A stretch of DNA of 64,000 nt from Siphonodentalium dalli (Eukaryota; Mollusca; Scaphopoda; Gadilida; Siphonodentaliidae): positions 115,454,754 through 115,518,753 of the forward strand of contig CP136061.1 in NCBI GenBank assembly GCA_032622095.1, given 5' to 3'. The position numbers and the translations under genes are program-made. The notes beneath the pieces were generated by a model, which was not told where the DNA came from, did no database searches, and saw nothing but the letters and a program-made list of their open reading frames with translations. This document shows positions 54,402 to 64,000 of the stretch, one piece after another. The first letter of the stretch is position 1, and each line of letters begins with the position of its first letter.

Positions 54402-54589
54402 ACAGTAATGCCCTAAATAATCGACTCCTTAACCACAACAGAATTACGGGTAATTTTTCAGGATTTAGTCGGAAATATGGCTTGTTACCATTCATCGGAA
54501 AGCTCTCACCACAGCAGAATTATGGGTAATTCTGCTGTGGTGAGAGCTTTCCGATGAATGGAAACAAGCCATATTTCCGACTAAATCCT
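54402..54589. mobile_element. TACAGTAATGC element, rearranged, right end lost
   Basis: Left arm complete. At the loop an inner mini-hairpin caccacagcagaattatggg / taattctgctgtggtg has been added, then the right arm to actaaatcctgaa, where it fuses to a TTAA element. Confidence 0.75.
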
Positions 54590-54814
54590 GAATGGATTTT
54601 CCCACCCAGTTATAAAAGTATACATTGGAATGGACTATTAATCATTTGGAAGGGTATTCAGCAGGAGACTGACAGACGAAAAGATAATACAAGTGCAGAA
54701 GGATTCATATTCATTTGTGAAAAATGTTCAGATAATAAGTTCAACAACTTATTATCTGAGAACATTTCCAAACGGAACTACTCGTCAATGAGTATTTAGT
54801 ATAGAAATGGTTAA
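54590..54814. mobile_element. TTAA element, TATACTAAATGGA type, left end lost
   Basis: From atggattttcccacccagtt through centre gttcaacaacttattatc to tagtatagaaatggttaa. Confidence 0.7.
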
Positions 54815-55101
54815 TTACTTATTAATAAATATTCTGGATATTTGATCATGTTAATAGTCTTATATGTGTGCAAATTAAACAGTTTCTCGTGTTTGTGGTG
54901 AGTATGACATCCCGGACTATTTAAACGGGAATGGCTATTTTCATCAGTTTATAATGACGTCATTAAAATGTGTGTACACACAACTTCACACAGTACACTG
55001 CTTCTTTCGAATTGATGTGTTTTGTCTATTTGAAAGTGAAATTAAAAGTGGTATTGTATAAAATTGTAACACTATGAACCTTGGTTTACATATATCTACA
55101 G

Positions 55102-55561
55102 CAAGCCTAAGTTTAGTGTATCTGTCATTTGCAGAATGAGGTCCCCAGAGGGTGAATTTAGTGACGCTATCCCGCATAGTGGGCTAGCATCACTAAATTC
55201 ACTCTCTGGCGACATCATTCTTCTTAGGCCTCATCTTCTCTGGAAAGTTTCTTTATTATAAAATTTCTATAGAAACTTCTTCACATAGATTATAATTTTT
55301 TTTTAATTTAGTTTCTCTATATCCCCAAATTGGCAGACAACACATTGTATAATCGAGGTTGCCAATGGGTTTACATCACAATATTCATCATTTGGGAACT
55401 TCAATCTGAGTCTATGTCTCCCATAGCAGACGAGGCCATGCAGAATCAGGTGCCCAGAGGGTGAATTTGCTGATGCTAGCCCGCTATTCAGGATAGCATC
55501 ACTAAATTCATCCTCTGGGGACCTCATTCTGAAAATGACAGGCACACTAAGATCAGGCTTG
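55102..55561. mobile_element. Foldback element with 8-bp duplication ATCTACAG
   Basis: caagcctaagtttagtg and cactaagatcaggcttg, flanked by ATCTACAG at 55094-55101 and 55562-55569. Confidence 0.92.
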
Positions 55562-55701
55562 ATCTACAGACGCTTTTCATAAGTTATTTGTGTGCGAGTA
55601 TCGTAAATCTATTGAAAACAACATAAATGTCTTTCGACCTGCCAACCTCATGACATAAATATCGTTCTATCTGCCAAAGGGTTAAAGATTGCACATTCGC
55701 T

Positions 55702-56076
55702 TTAAAGACATATTATGGACTTGTTCGGGTGCGTGAAACTGATAAGTTAGTACTCGTACGTTATGCCAACCTGGGGAATGTAGCATTGTACTAGCATCGC
55801 CGAAAATTTCAAAGAAATCGACCATACCACTCTATAGAAAACATCGTCTGAACTATGCCCATTTGTAAATATTTACATCTCGATTCGGGTCACGACTATC
55901 AACGATAAACACACAGAAATGATTTCGCCATCGAGAGTCATTGCTTTTAATTAATATATCAGCATGACGGTGTGTGTTGTCAATTTGGATTAATATTCCT
56001 AAAAATAACTACTTTGAGCTAGATTATTCTCCATTTCTCTTTGATCACCCTACCGGAGTGTTTCACATCACTTTAA
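55702..56076. mobile_element. TTAA-bordered dispersed repeat, inverted copy of 17295-17549
   Basis: ttaaagacatattatggact at left, agtgtttcacatcactttaa at right. Longer than the 17295 copy by an internal segment around 55880-55990. Confidence 0.65.
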
Positions 56077-56384
56077 TGGTTGGAGATATATTATAGCAAT
56101 CTTTTTGATAACTGGGTCACTTAAGTCCGGTAAACTGATTGCTTAATTTTTATCTCACCAATTGTCTAAATATCACTTGAGCATGTTATCAAGTACTGAT
56201 CGTGGGAACTGCATGAATATCATCACTAATTAGGTTCCAGTTAAAGAAAATTAATATGATCCAGACCACTGGGGGAGGTTCGTGATATATATTCGAGGGC
56301 TTCATTTGTCGCTATAAAAATTTCACTTCGAAACTCGGGTGTGAATTATTTTGTTATCTTCGGTATGGTTATGGTCCAGCTTGG

Positions 56385-56422
56385 GAGGGGGGGAGGGGGT
56401 GGGGGGGGGGGGGGGGGGGGAG
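56385..56422 (+). repeat. G-rich tract
   Basis: gggagggggagggggt followed by about 20 or more G and gaggat. Another G-run is at 57865-57882. Short glycine-rich frames here are artefacts. Confidence 0.8.
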
Positions 56423-56804
56423 GATACCCACATACTACATGTTTCATCCAATTTGTTTATCATACATCTATTGAATGGTTCGTGTTCAAGTCAATTGACC
56501 ATTTCAATAGCTTCCATGAATAACACATCACTGTTAAAAGATCTGATTCTATACTTCATATCTATCATCTATGTAGTTACCATGGTTACCATCCTACAGT
56601 TGACGGCAGTGGTTCTGATATTGCATTTCATAATATCATTTCTTTAAATTCATGTTTATTTTCATCTTATTTTCATCATGTTTTGGTCGAGTTGTGTAAC
56701 AATATTTTCCTACAGTTTGATGAATGACGGTTGGCGCCCATACATGTTGTGACATAAGCGCAAGAACTTTAACAATCATAATCTGATTTTAAACGAACAT
56801 TTTC

Positions 56805-57031
56805 TTAACCATTTCATGACGGAAGCTGCACTAGCATTAACGATCCTGTGCCAGTCCATTCTCTTATATATGGGAGTCTCCCATAGGGAGCCTCACATAT
56901 ATAAGAGAATGCACTGGGTTACATGGTACAGGTAAATATTGTTTGGCCAATGGATTCTCTTATATATAAGAGAATGCATTGGCACATGGTTTTCACAAAA
57001 TTTCAGGAAGCTCCAATCATGGAAGGTTTAA
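56805..57031. mobile_element. TTAA element, CATGACGGAAGCT type
   Basis: ttaaccatttcatgacgg to gctccaatcatggaaggttt; TTAA at both ends; modules partly deleted. Confidence 0.8.
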
Positions 57032-58265
57032 GCCACAACTCAACCAAAACATCTCCGATACATACTCTTGTTCTATCTTCCATTTTTTCAACCCTTTTCA
57101 AATTTTGCATCTTTTTTTATTCCTGTATTGCCTTGTTTATAGTTTTATTCCTTTACTGCATTGTTTACGGAGCCCTGGAGACATGTTTTTATTCCATAGA
57201 TTTGAATTGTCTAAATTTTTCATTTTGTCATGGTTACTCCATACCTCTTAATGTGTTAAATATTAACCGTTGCTATGGATATTGTGATTGTGTTGCTATG
57301 TGTATTTGCTTATTGACCACTGCAATGAATATATTGTGCATGATAGATATTGTCATGTCTCTATATATATAATTGCATGCGTTCTTATTTTTAAATTGCA
57401 GCTTTAAAAAGATGTTTTTAGGTTGACTGGTAACTGTTGATGTCAAGTTTTATTTTCTTTGTTCTGGACTGTCAAATGGAGTTTGATTGAATGATTGTAG
57501 ATCATGATATATATTTGGCAATGTTTGAGTCATGTGACAATTTGTGATGTTAGTCAACCTAGTTGTTAAAACACTAGCATGAAAATGCAATATTCAACTC
57601 TTAATCATGAAAAACTACCACATCGTCTGTATTATTTCAGAAAAAAAAGTAATCTAAAGTAGCAAAAATATAAATATATAGCCCTTCATTTTGATTAAAT
57701 TAATGACATATTCATGATTGTGTAATGAGGGTTTCTACATGGCCTTGGTAAAATACTCAATTTATAACTTTCCAAAAATGTTTATAAATTCTTCCATTTC
57801 TATACCTAGATTTTACAATGCTGATTTCAGAACAAAAAACTTTCCCAGATTTGATGAGTAATGGGGGGGGGGGGGGGGGGTATCTAATTTTGAGTCTCAA
57901 ATTCTCAATTTCTCAGAATTAGCTAAAATTCACAAATTTCCAATTTCTTGATTCATTTTTATTTTTAGTATGTTGTTTATAAGGGGTTAATGTACTTATT
58001 CCTGCTAAGAAACATTGTGTTGCAATTAGTTGATGTAAATCCGTAAATGCACTGGAGTAATAGGTTCTTGGAAATTGTCTTGATATGGCATTGAATTTCA
58101 TCAGGTCTTAACTGTGAGAATGTATTATGCATTCACTTCTTGTTATTTCCATATTCTGTGGTTTCATTTTCTGACACTTGGTTATATATTCTGAGTTTGA
58201 TTGTTTTCATGTATCATTTATATTATTTGTGGGTATTATATTTCTGACGATGTTGATTATATATC
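57032..58265. other. Intron or 3' flank, nothing recognised
   Basis: T-rich stretch with a hydrophobic open frame near 56923-57372 that begins inside a transposon; no coding support. Confidence 0.4.
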
Positions 58266-58270
58266 TTCAG

Positions 58271-58312
58271 TGGACTTTCATCAGAGTAGATCCATGCCTA
58301 GTCATAACGAAG
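58271..58312 (+). CDS. Candidate PICALM tail exon
   Basis: A 42-bp open stretch between tatatcttcag and gtacac, phase 1 on both sides, so it would splice to the exon ending at 54001. It would encode VDFHQSRSMPSHNE. VDF echoes the family tail, but the segment is too short to be sure. It could be an optional cassette exon or chance. Confidence 0.4.
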
Positions 58313-58323
58313 GTACACACAAC

Positions 58324-58790
58324 CAGGCCTGAAAATATGCTGCTGGACATTTGTAGAATGAGGTCCTCAGGAGGTGAATTTAGTTAGGCTACCCCGCACA
58401 GCAGGCTAGCATCACCAAATTCATCCTCTGGAGACCTCATTCTGCATGGCCTCATCTTCTGTGGGAGACCTAGACTCAGATTTAAGTTCTCAGATGGTAA
58501 ATATTGTGATGTGCACCCATTGGGCACCTCGTTTGTGCATTGTGTCGTCTGCCAATTTGGGGATATAGAGAAACTAACTTAAAAAAGAAAAAGAAACTTT
58601 CAAAAGATGTATCTTAAAAACTTGTTAATTTGATAATAAGGATACTTTCCAGAGAAGATGAGGCCTGAGCAGAATGAGGTTCCCAGAGAGTGAATTTAGT
58701 GATGCTAATTCGCTGTGCGGGGTAGCATCACTAAATTCACCCTCTGGGGACCTCATTCTGCAAATGTCCAGCACCATATTTTGAAGCCTG
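58324..58790. mobile_element. Foldback element, CAGGCCTGAAAATATG subtype
   Basis: Ends caggcctgaaaatatgc and atattttgaagcctg; flanks CACACAAC / CACACGAC match at 7 of 8. Same internal hairpins as the CAAGCCT family. Starts 11 bp after the candidate exon 58271-58312. Confidence 0.85.
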
Positions 58791-58952
58791 CACACGACTG
58801 GAGCATGGGACCACACCCAGTAGCAGACTAAATTATAAACACTCCTGGTTAAGTGGTGCTGCTAATTTTCTATGATGTTGGTGGGTTCTGCTGAATTCCT
58901 ATGATGCTGTAGGGAAATTGCAAGCTGATACGAAAATGTACTTTTATTTTTT

Positions 58953-59282
58953 CTTAAGAGCCACCGCAGATGCTGCGATTAAAATCTTAAGTCGGGGAAA
59001 ATCGCAGGTGGAGAAAAGTGGCTTGCCTGCAGATGCTGCGATGTCTGCAGCTGCGATTTTATCCACATGATCGAGCACATGCTACCATGTAAATTGTGCT
59101 ACCATGGTCATACGACAGCTACGATCGCGCGTGTTGCCAAGTCACACCACTGTATTCCTATTGCAAAGTCACACCACTATCATTGCTTAATCGCTACGAT
59201 ATGGCTGCGATATTGTTGTGAGCATGTGCAGTGGATTTCCCCACTTACGATTTTAATCGCAGCATCTGCGGTGGCACTTAAG
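58953..59282. mobile_element. 330-bp element with CTTAAG...CCACCGCAGATGCTGCG ends
   Basis: cttaagagccaccgcagatg / catctgcggtggcacttaag with the inverted match continuing through gcgattaaaatc. Interior has a further caccgcag-type repeat. TTAA lies within both ends. Confidence 0.75.
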
Positions 59283-59464
59283 TTGTCATTTTTGCGGTAT
59301 TGGGCTAATTCGAGTGATTTGAGTAAAAGCCAGTGTCTGTATGAAACATTCGAGAACCATAATGTATTTTAAAATATTTTATTAATGCTGACGCTGGTGT
59401 CAGCAAAATGACAGGTACAGCTGTCTCAATGTTTGTCGTTTTGCAACAACCAACCCAGCCACTA

Positions 59465-59727
59465 TTAACCCTTTCATGACTGGAGCTGCGGTGGTGCAGA
59501 ATTAAATATTGTGTGCCAGTGCATTCTCTAAGATATGCGAGTCTCCCATAGGGAGCCTCACATAAATAAGAGAATGCACTGGCTTACCAGGTCAATGTAA
59601 ATATTGTTAAGCCAATGTATTCTCCAATATATGTGAGGCTACCTATGGGAGACTTGCATATATAAGAGAATGCACTGGCACAGGGTTCTCGCAAAATTTC
59701 AGGAAGCTCCAGTCATGGAAAGGTTAA
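59465..59727. mobile_element. TTAA element, CATGACTGGAGCT type
   Basis: ttaaccctttcatgactgga to gctccagtcatggaaaggtt then aa; TTAA borders; two cruciform modules. Nested in 58840-59940. Confidence 0.87.
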
Positions 59728-60231
59728 AATATTTCACAATATGCACGTTTTTGAATGTTTTCTACACATGGTAGCATTTCCTCGGTTTATTTAGATCAGC
59801 CAAACACTGCAAAAATGACATCTTTAATTAAAATAACAGTAATTTTTCTTGACAGCATTGATTGCCCTATCAGCATCATAGCAATTCAGCAGGACCCACC
59901 AGCATCGTAGCAAATTAGCAGGACCACTGAACCAGGAGTGAAACAAAATGCCTCAATGTTGTCAAAATTCTAGTTGAATGCACAATTTCTTCTTTTTACG
60001 AAGTCTTGGGTGGACCTATAAAGTCATCGCCCCCAGATCTGTCTATTTGTCCATCTTGCAATATTTCTTTTAACTCATTCGTGAAGGGAGCTGTGCTGGC
60101 GCAACATTAAAGAGTAATAAAGACCCTGTGCCAATGCATTCTCTTATATATGCGAGTCTACCTCACCTCGCATATATAAGAGAATGCATTGGCCTAACAA
60201 TGTTTTTATAAATTTGTCTTACTTATAATAG

Positions 60232-60409
60232 TTAACCCTTTGAGTGCCAGGGGCCGATATTATCGGCCCTAAACCTACACAATAAGTCTGCTAAAGAATA
60301 TAATAAAATATATTAAAATTGTAAAAAATTGTATGGTCGACTCGCATATATAAGAGAATGCATTGGCACAGGGTATATGGGTTGATACACCTGGCACTCA
60401 AAGGGTTAA
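60232..60409. mobile_element. TTAA element, TTTGAGTGCCAGG type, short
   Basis: ttaaccctttgagtgccagg and acctggcactcaaagggtta plus a; TTAA borders. Half a cruciform module remains. Confidence 0.85.
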
Positions 60410-60600
60410 AGAATGTAAGAAATAATGAAAACAATAATAAAAAATTGTTATAGAATGTAAGAAAAAAATTGATAAAGAATTTAAGAAAAAAATTATAAAA
60501 AATGATAAAATTGTTCCAGAATGTAAGAAAAGATTATAAAAAATGATAACAATTGTTAAAGAATGTAAACAAAATTTATAAAATATTATAAAGAATTGTT
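60409..60600. repeat. Degenerate AT-rich tandem repeat, unit about 40 bp
   Basis: gttaaagaatgtaagaaaaa and ttataaaaaatgataa alternate about four to five times. The unit matches the AT core of the 4719-5108 type element, so it looks like an expansion of that core. Confidence 0.65.
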
Positions 60601-60979
60601 TGGCTGATGTATTATCTTATAGACGCGAGGTGTCCTGAGAACACATTGGCACAGGGTCTTCAAAGTTACGCCAGCGCAGCTTCAAATGGAATAGTATGTG
60701 CATTATGTTTGAGTAAGCGACTCAGTCGCCATTTTTCAATTTTCAATACACAACCCCAGAATACTTATGAATTTGCATGGGTACCATACAGATGTTCTAG
60801 TAAATTTCAATACTGACACTAATTTGGCGGACGATCTTGTCTGCCGTAGACAGGTGCTTCAATACTTTAATGATCATTAATTGAGTTAATTATTTTAACG
60901 TGATTGTTGCATATGACAGAGTTACACACGACTTTTTGAAAACTTTTCTGAGGAATCATCTGGCTTTGTGCCATTTTTT

Positions 60980-61532
60980 TGGGGATAGCCATTCCTAGAT
61001 CATGCCATGAATCTCTACTCTGGCTAATGCCCATAGAGATCATATTCCACCAGTACAAAACCTTGGAACTTTTTGAAATTTTGACAGGGAACCTTATTAA
61101 AGTTGAAATATAACGTGGGGAATATATTTCTTAGTTATTATCTGTTCCTTAATAATGTACTTCACTGTATGTGAAGTTCCCAACTTGAAATTTTATGATT
61201 TAAGTGAATTTGTGAGCGATTTTGCTTTGCGTCGCCTTCAATTATGGAATTTATCCTGGGTAATTGATTCAATGTTTTTTGCGATATCTGCTAACAAAAG
61301 TCACAGAAAAGCATGCAATTTCGAGTTGGGACCTTCACCTACAGTGAAGTACATTATTAAGGAACAGATAGTAACTAAGAAATATATTCCCGGCATTATT
61401 TTTTGGACTTTATAGAGTTCCCTGTCAAAACTTCAAAAAGTTCCAAGGTTTTGTACAGGTGGAACATGATCTCTACGGGCTAGTTAGCCGGATTAGAGAT
61501 TCATGGCATGATCTAGGGATAACCATTCCAAG
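60980..61532. mobile_element. Long inverted repeat, arms about 220 bp
   Basis: ggggatagccattcctagat at left, atctagggataaccattcc at right; the arms include ccttggaactttttgaaatt / cttcaaaaagttccaagg and taataatgtacttcactgta / acagtgaagtacattattaa. The core has an 86-codon frame without recognisable features. No transposase. Confidence 0.75.
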
Positions 61533-61589
61533 TCTTGAAATAATTTAGCTATTCTCAGCTAGTAAAGCCGGTCATCATGACAGGCTCAA

Positions 61590-61806
61590 TACACTAATGC
61601 TCTAAATAATCGACTCCTTAACCACAGCAGAATTATGGGTAACTTTTCAGGATTTAGTCGGAAATATGGCTTGTTGCCATTCATCGGAAAGCTCTCAGTG
61701 AGAGCTTTCCGATGAATAGCAACAAGCCATATTTCTAACTAAATCCTGAAAAATTACCCATAATTCTGCACTGGTTAAGAAGTCGATTATTTAGAGCATT
61801 ACTGTA
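61590..61806. mobile_element. Palindromic element, TACAGTAATGC family
   Basis: Left end mutated to tacactaatgc, right gcattactgta; arms around ctctcagtgagag. Confidence 0.85.
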
Positions 61807-61956
61807 CAATATCAGCATTGAGGAAATATTTAGTTAGCTGCTATGGATTGGTCAACCAGTGACAACATGTTCTCAGCATGGACTGATTTCTGTTGGTTTA
61901 TCTTGCATGGATTTCAATGTGTTAGAGTTGAACCCTTCAACTCAGACTGTTCTGAT

Positions 61957-62402
61957 CAAGTCTTGAAATAGTGTCTCTAATTTGTAGAATGAGGTTTCCA
62001 GAGGGTGAATTTAGTGACGCTACCCTGCACAGCGGACTAGAAGCACTAAATTTGCCCTCTAGGGACCTCATTCTGCTTAGGCCCCATCTTCTGGCAGTTA
62101 TCTATAGTCCGAAATTAACATTGTTTTTAGCTACTTTTTCCCTTCTGTTCAGTTTTTATATCCCCCTATTAAATTTGCAGAAGATAAAATGCATCATCGA
62201 GGTGACTAATGGGTGAACATAACCAACTTCAACTGGGGAACTTCAAATTGATCCTAGATCTTCCATAGTAGTTGAGGCCTAAGCAGAATGAGGTTCCCAG
62301 AGGGTGAATTTGGTGACTCTGGACCGCTGTGTGGGATAGCGTCACTAAATTCACCTTCTGGGGACCCCATTCTGCAAATGACAGACACTATTTCAAGGCT
62401 TG
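61957..62402. mobile_element. Foldback element with 8-bp duplication GTTCTGAT
   Basis: caagtcttgaaatagtg and ctatttcaaggcttg, flanked by GTTCTGAT at 61949-61956 and 62403-62410. Confidence 0.92.
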
Positions 62403-62543
62403 GTTCTGATTGGATGCTGTTCTCCCCTTGATGTGATTGGATTTTGTAACCAGTAGTTGGTACATGTCGGATATAGAACCTTAAATATAACCTTATGTGT
62501 CTCATGTCATTTCAATCAACACATCAATATACAAAATATATTC

Positions 62544-62799
62544 CTAACCCTTTCATGACGGGAGCTGCGCTGGTGCAGCATTAAAGATCCTGTGTTAGTG
62601 CATTCTCTTATTTATGTGAGTTTCCAATAGGGAGCCTCACATATATAAGAGAACACACTGCTGTCAAGGTAAATATAGTTAGGCCAATGCATTATCTTAT
62701 ATATGCGAGGCTCCCTATGGGAGACTCGCATATATAAGAGAATGCGTTGGCACAGGTTTTTTGCAAAATTTCAGTAAGCTCCAGTCATGGAAGGGTTAA
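62544..62799. mobile_element. TTAA element, CATGACGGGAGCT type
   Basis: ctaaccctttcatgacggga (left TTAA mutated to CTAA) to gctccagtcatggaagggtt plus aa. Two cruciform modules. Confidence 0.85.
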
Positions 62800-64000
62800 C
62801 TCCATACATTCTCCAATATGACATTTCTTGGGATATTTCTTAAGACTGCAGAATTTTTTGTATCGTGTCCCTTCATGAAATATCAGATTAACAGATTTCA
62901 GAAAGTTCAAAGATAGGCTAAAGAACCCCCAAGGACATTTAGATTTCAATAACACAGATTATTAAAGCCACATGCCTTTTTGCGCTACAAAATACAAGTA
63001 CACCTTATCAAATTCACTTTTCCCAGTGTCAAAAAAGTTGATAAATTCTATAAGCATTATATGTCCCAAAAAGACACGTTGATTTCAATTTTAAAACTTC
63101 CCGAGCTGCTTTCTCTTCAGTTTAATCGCAAAATTATGTAATACCATAAACGTTTCAGAGAAAAGACAGCTCTAGATGTTCTTCCCATGGTCTAAATGTG
63201 CAATTTTACACGACCGCTGATTAAAAAATTTGAAACGACACAAACGATTTCAAATTTATCGAAATATATAAAAAAGTAAAACACATATTTTCAACACAAT
63301 ATCCGCGTATTTGTTCTGAAATCTTCCATGTATGCATGTTTTGAAATTCCTCTCACCAAATTGCGTATACATTATTTTGGGGTTCAAACGAGTCATGTCT
63401 GTTTAATTCCTCAAAAGGATACCTCTCAACTTGAATTAATTTCTCTGATTTGCATCATGCTTTTTAATCATCCTTGACTCCTTATTCTCTTAAGATTCCT
63501 AACTTCCAACAAGTTCCTTGATAAATCTTTCTCTAAATAATGATGAGTTTTTAGCATACGGCCTCACTTTGCAGCTATTGTTAGTTCAGTTTATTATCAA
63601 AAACTTGACATTGACATTTGCAGTCGGAGGTGGCAGTGTTTACATCCCATCGATTGATTTGCTCACCACTAAATGACAAATATCGAGCACATCCATAAAA
63701 AAAATAGTCCCCATTGTTTTATTTTGTAAAGATGCGAAAAATTTATGTATACACAATTTAATGATAACAATTTGCTATAATGTAGAACTATCCAGAGGGA
63801 AAAACGCTTTCTCTAAACATTCAAATTAAAAAATAGTCCACCTGTTATTGATACGCATTGGAACTTAATGTGATTCAATGATCTCCGAGAGGGTAATACT
63901 TTTGTGTTATCTATCGCTTCTATCAGTGTTTACCTTCGCCTCAGTCCAGGCGATTGATAGATAGAGGATCTACAACTCGTCCCCAGTTTATAGCGGAATT
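62800..64000. other. Intron or 3' flank, nothing firm
   Basis: AT-rich, no repeat borders. Only the weak candidate terminal exon at 63624-63677. Confidence 0.4.
63624..63677 (+). CDS. Candidate terminal exon ending in a stop
   Basis: After acttgacatttgcag a phase-compatible frame reads GGGSVYIPSIDLLTTK then TGA. It could be an alternative last exon of the PICALM transcript. It does not resemble the usual PICALM C-terminus and the polypyrimidine tract is weak, so chance is quite possible. Confidence 0.18.

Larger units (their letters stand above)
58840..59940. mobile_element. 1.1-kb element with CACTCCTGGTT inverted ends
   Basis: About 75-bp imperfect inverted ends: cactcctggttaagtggtgc at left, its complement gaccactgaaccaggagtg at right, with catgat-type words (ctatgatgttggtgggttct / agcaggacccaccagcatcg). 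Contains 58953-59282 and 59465-59727. No transposase. Confidence 0.75.
60070..60690. mobile_element. TTAA element, CGTGAAGGGAGCT type, apparently split
   Basis: Left half 60070-60231 (ttaactcattcgtgaaggga, one module); degenerate right half about 60600-60690 (ggcacagggtcttcaaagtt, gccagcgcagcttc). Between them lie a second TTAA element and an AT-rich tandem array. Confidence 0.55.

Noticed and set aside
56341-56647. Glycine-rich frames
   Set aside because: Created by the poly-G tract, whose length is probably unreliable.
56923-57372. 149-codon hydrophobic frame
   Set aside because: Begins inside a TTAA element and continues into T-rich intron, which naturally encodes Phe/Leu/Ile; no conserved motif.
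59860-59880. Acceptor-like cttgacag followed by ALIALSAS and stop, a possible last PICALM exon
   Set aside because: It lies within the inverted terminal repeat of the 58840-59940 transposon.
61155-61415. 86-codon frame in the core of a long inverted repeat
   Set aside because: Mostly arm sequence; no match to any family I know and its two ends are complementary DNA.

Overview
The window reads as nuclear DNA of an invertebrate animal. It is AT-rich, with small exons carrying consensus GT/AG splice sites, kilobase-scale introns, and very dense short non-autonomous DNA transposons. Several repeats (runs of tccgtccgtc, 'ggccaccagcagccatcttgg', 'ttcatatttggtgtggatg') are of a type I associate with molluscs. 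A bivalve or other lophotrochozoan is my best guess, from pattern memory rather than a search.

One host gene is evident. On the + strand, thirteen exons from 5288 to 54001 have matching splice phases and encode a clathrin-assembly adaptor of the PICALM/AP180 family: most of the ANTH domain, then part of a disordered clathrin/AP2/EH-binding tail. The first exon (start codon and N-terminal phosphoinositide-binding lysines) lies upstream of the window. The 3' end is unclear: two weak candidate exons (58271-58312 and 63624-63677) continue in phase. Introns range from 0.4 to 17.7 kb.

Nearly everything else is transposon-derived and sits in the introns. (1) A 3.2-kb hAT-type element (17913-21102) has perfect 11-bp ends and an almost intact transposase gene broken by one frameshift. 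(2) At least five groups of TTAA-flanked elements (piggyBac-like end pattern); three of these share one cruciform module (GCCAATGCATTCTCTTATA...), expanded into arrays at 24577-25697 and 44930-46438. (3) A foldback family with ends CAAGCCTTGAAATAG makes 8-bp target duplications (hAT-like). (4) A family of near-perfect palindromes has TACAGTAATGC ends (TA target, pogo/mariner-like). (5) Elements with GGCC ends have 3-bp duplications (Harbinger-like). (6) A 5.2-kb element with about 1.2-kb inverted arms (34183-39406) holds a decayed minus-strand gene. Satellites include a 24-bp array (41751-42259), a 22-bp array (42701-43336) and a roughly 150-bp array (1140-2360).

Target duplications allow nested insertions to be read directly. 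The hAT element split a TTAA element (17901-21616). A 1,040-bp element sits in a foldback element (29323-30624). A 471-bp element sits in another foldback element that begins 13 bp after a PICALM splice donor (49663-50589). No tRNA, rRNA or CRISPR array was found. I see no undescribed defence or metabolic system. The most unusual content is the module-sharing cruciform transposon community and the 5.2-kb inverted-repeat element.
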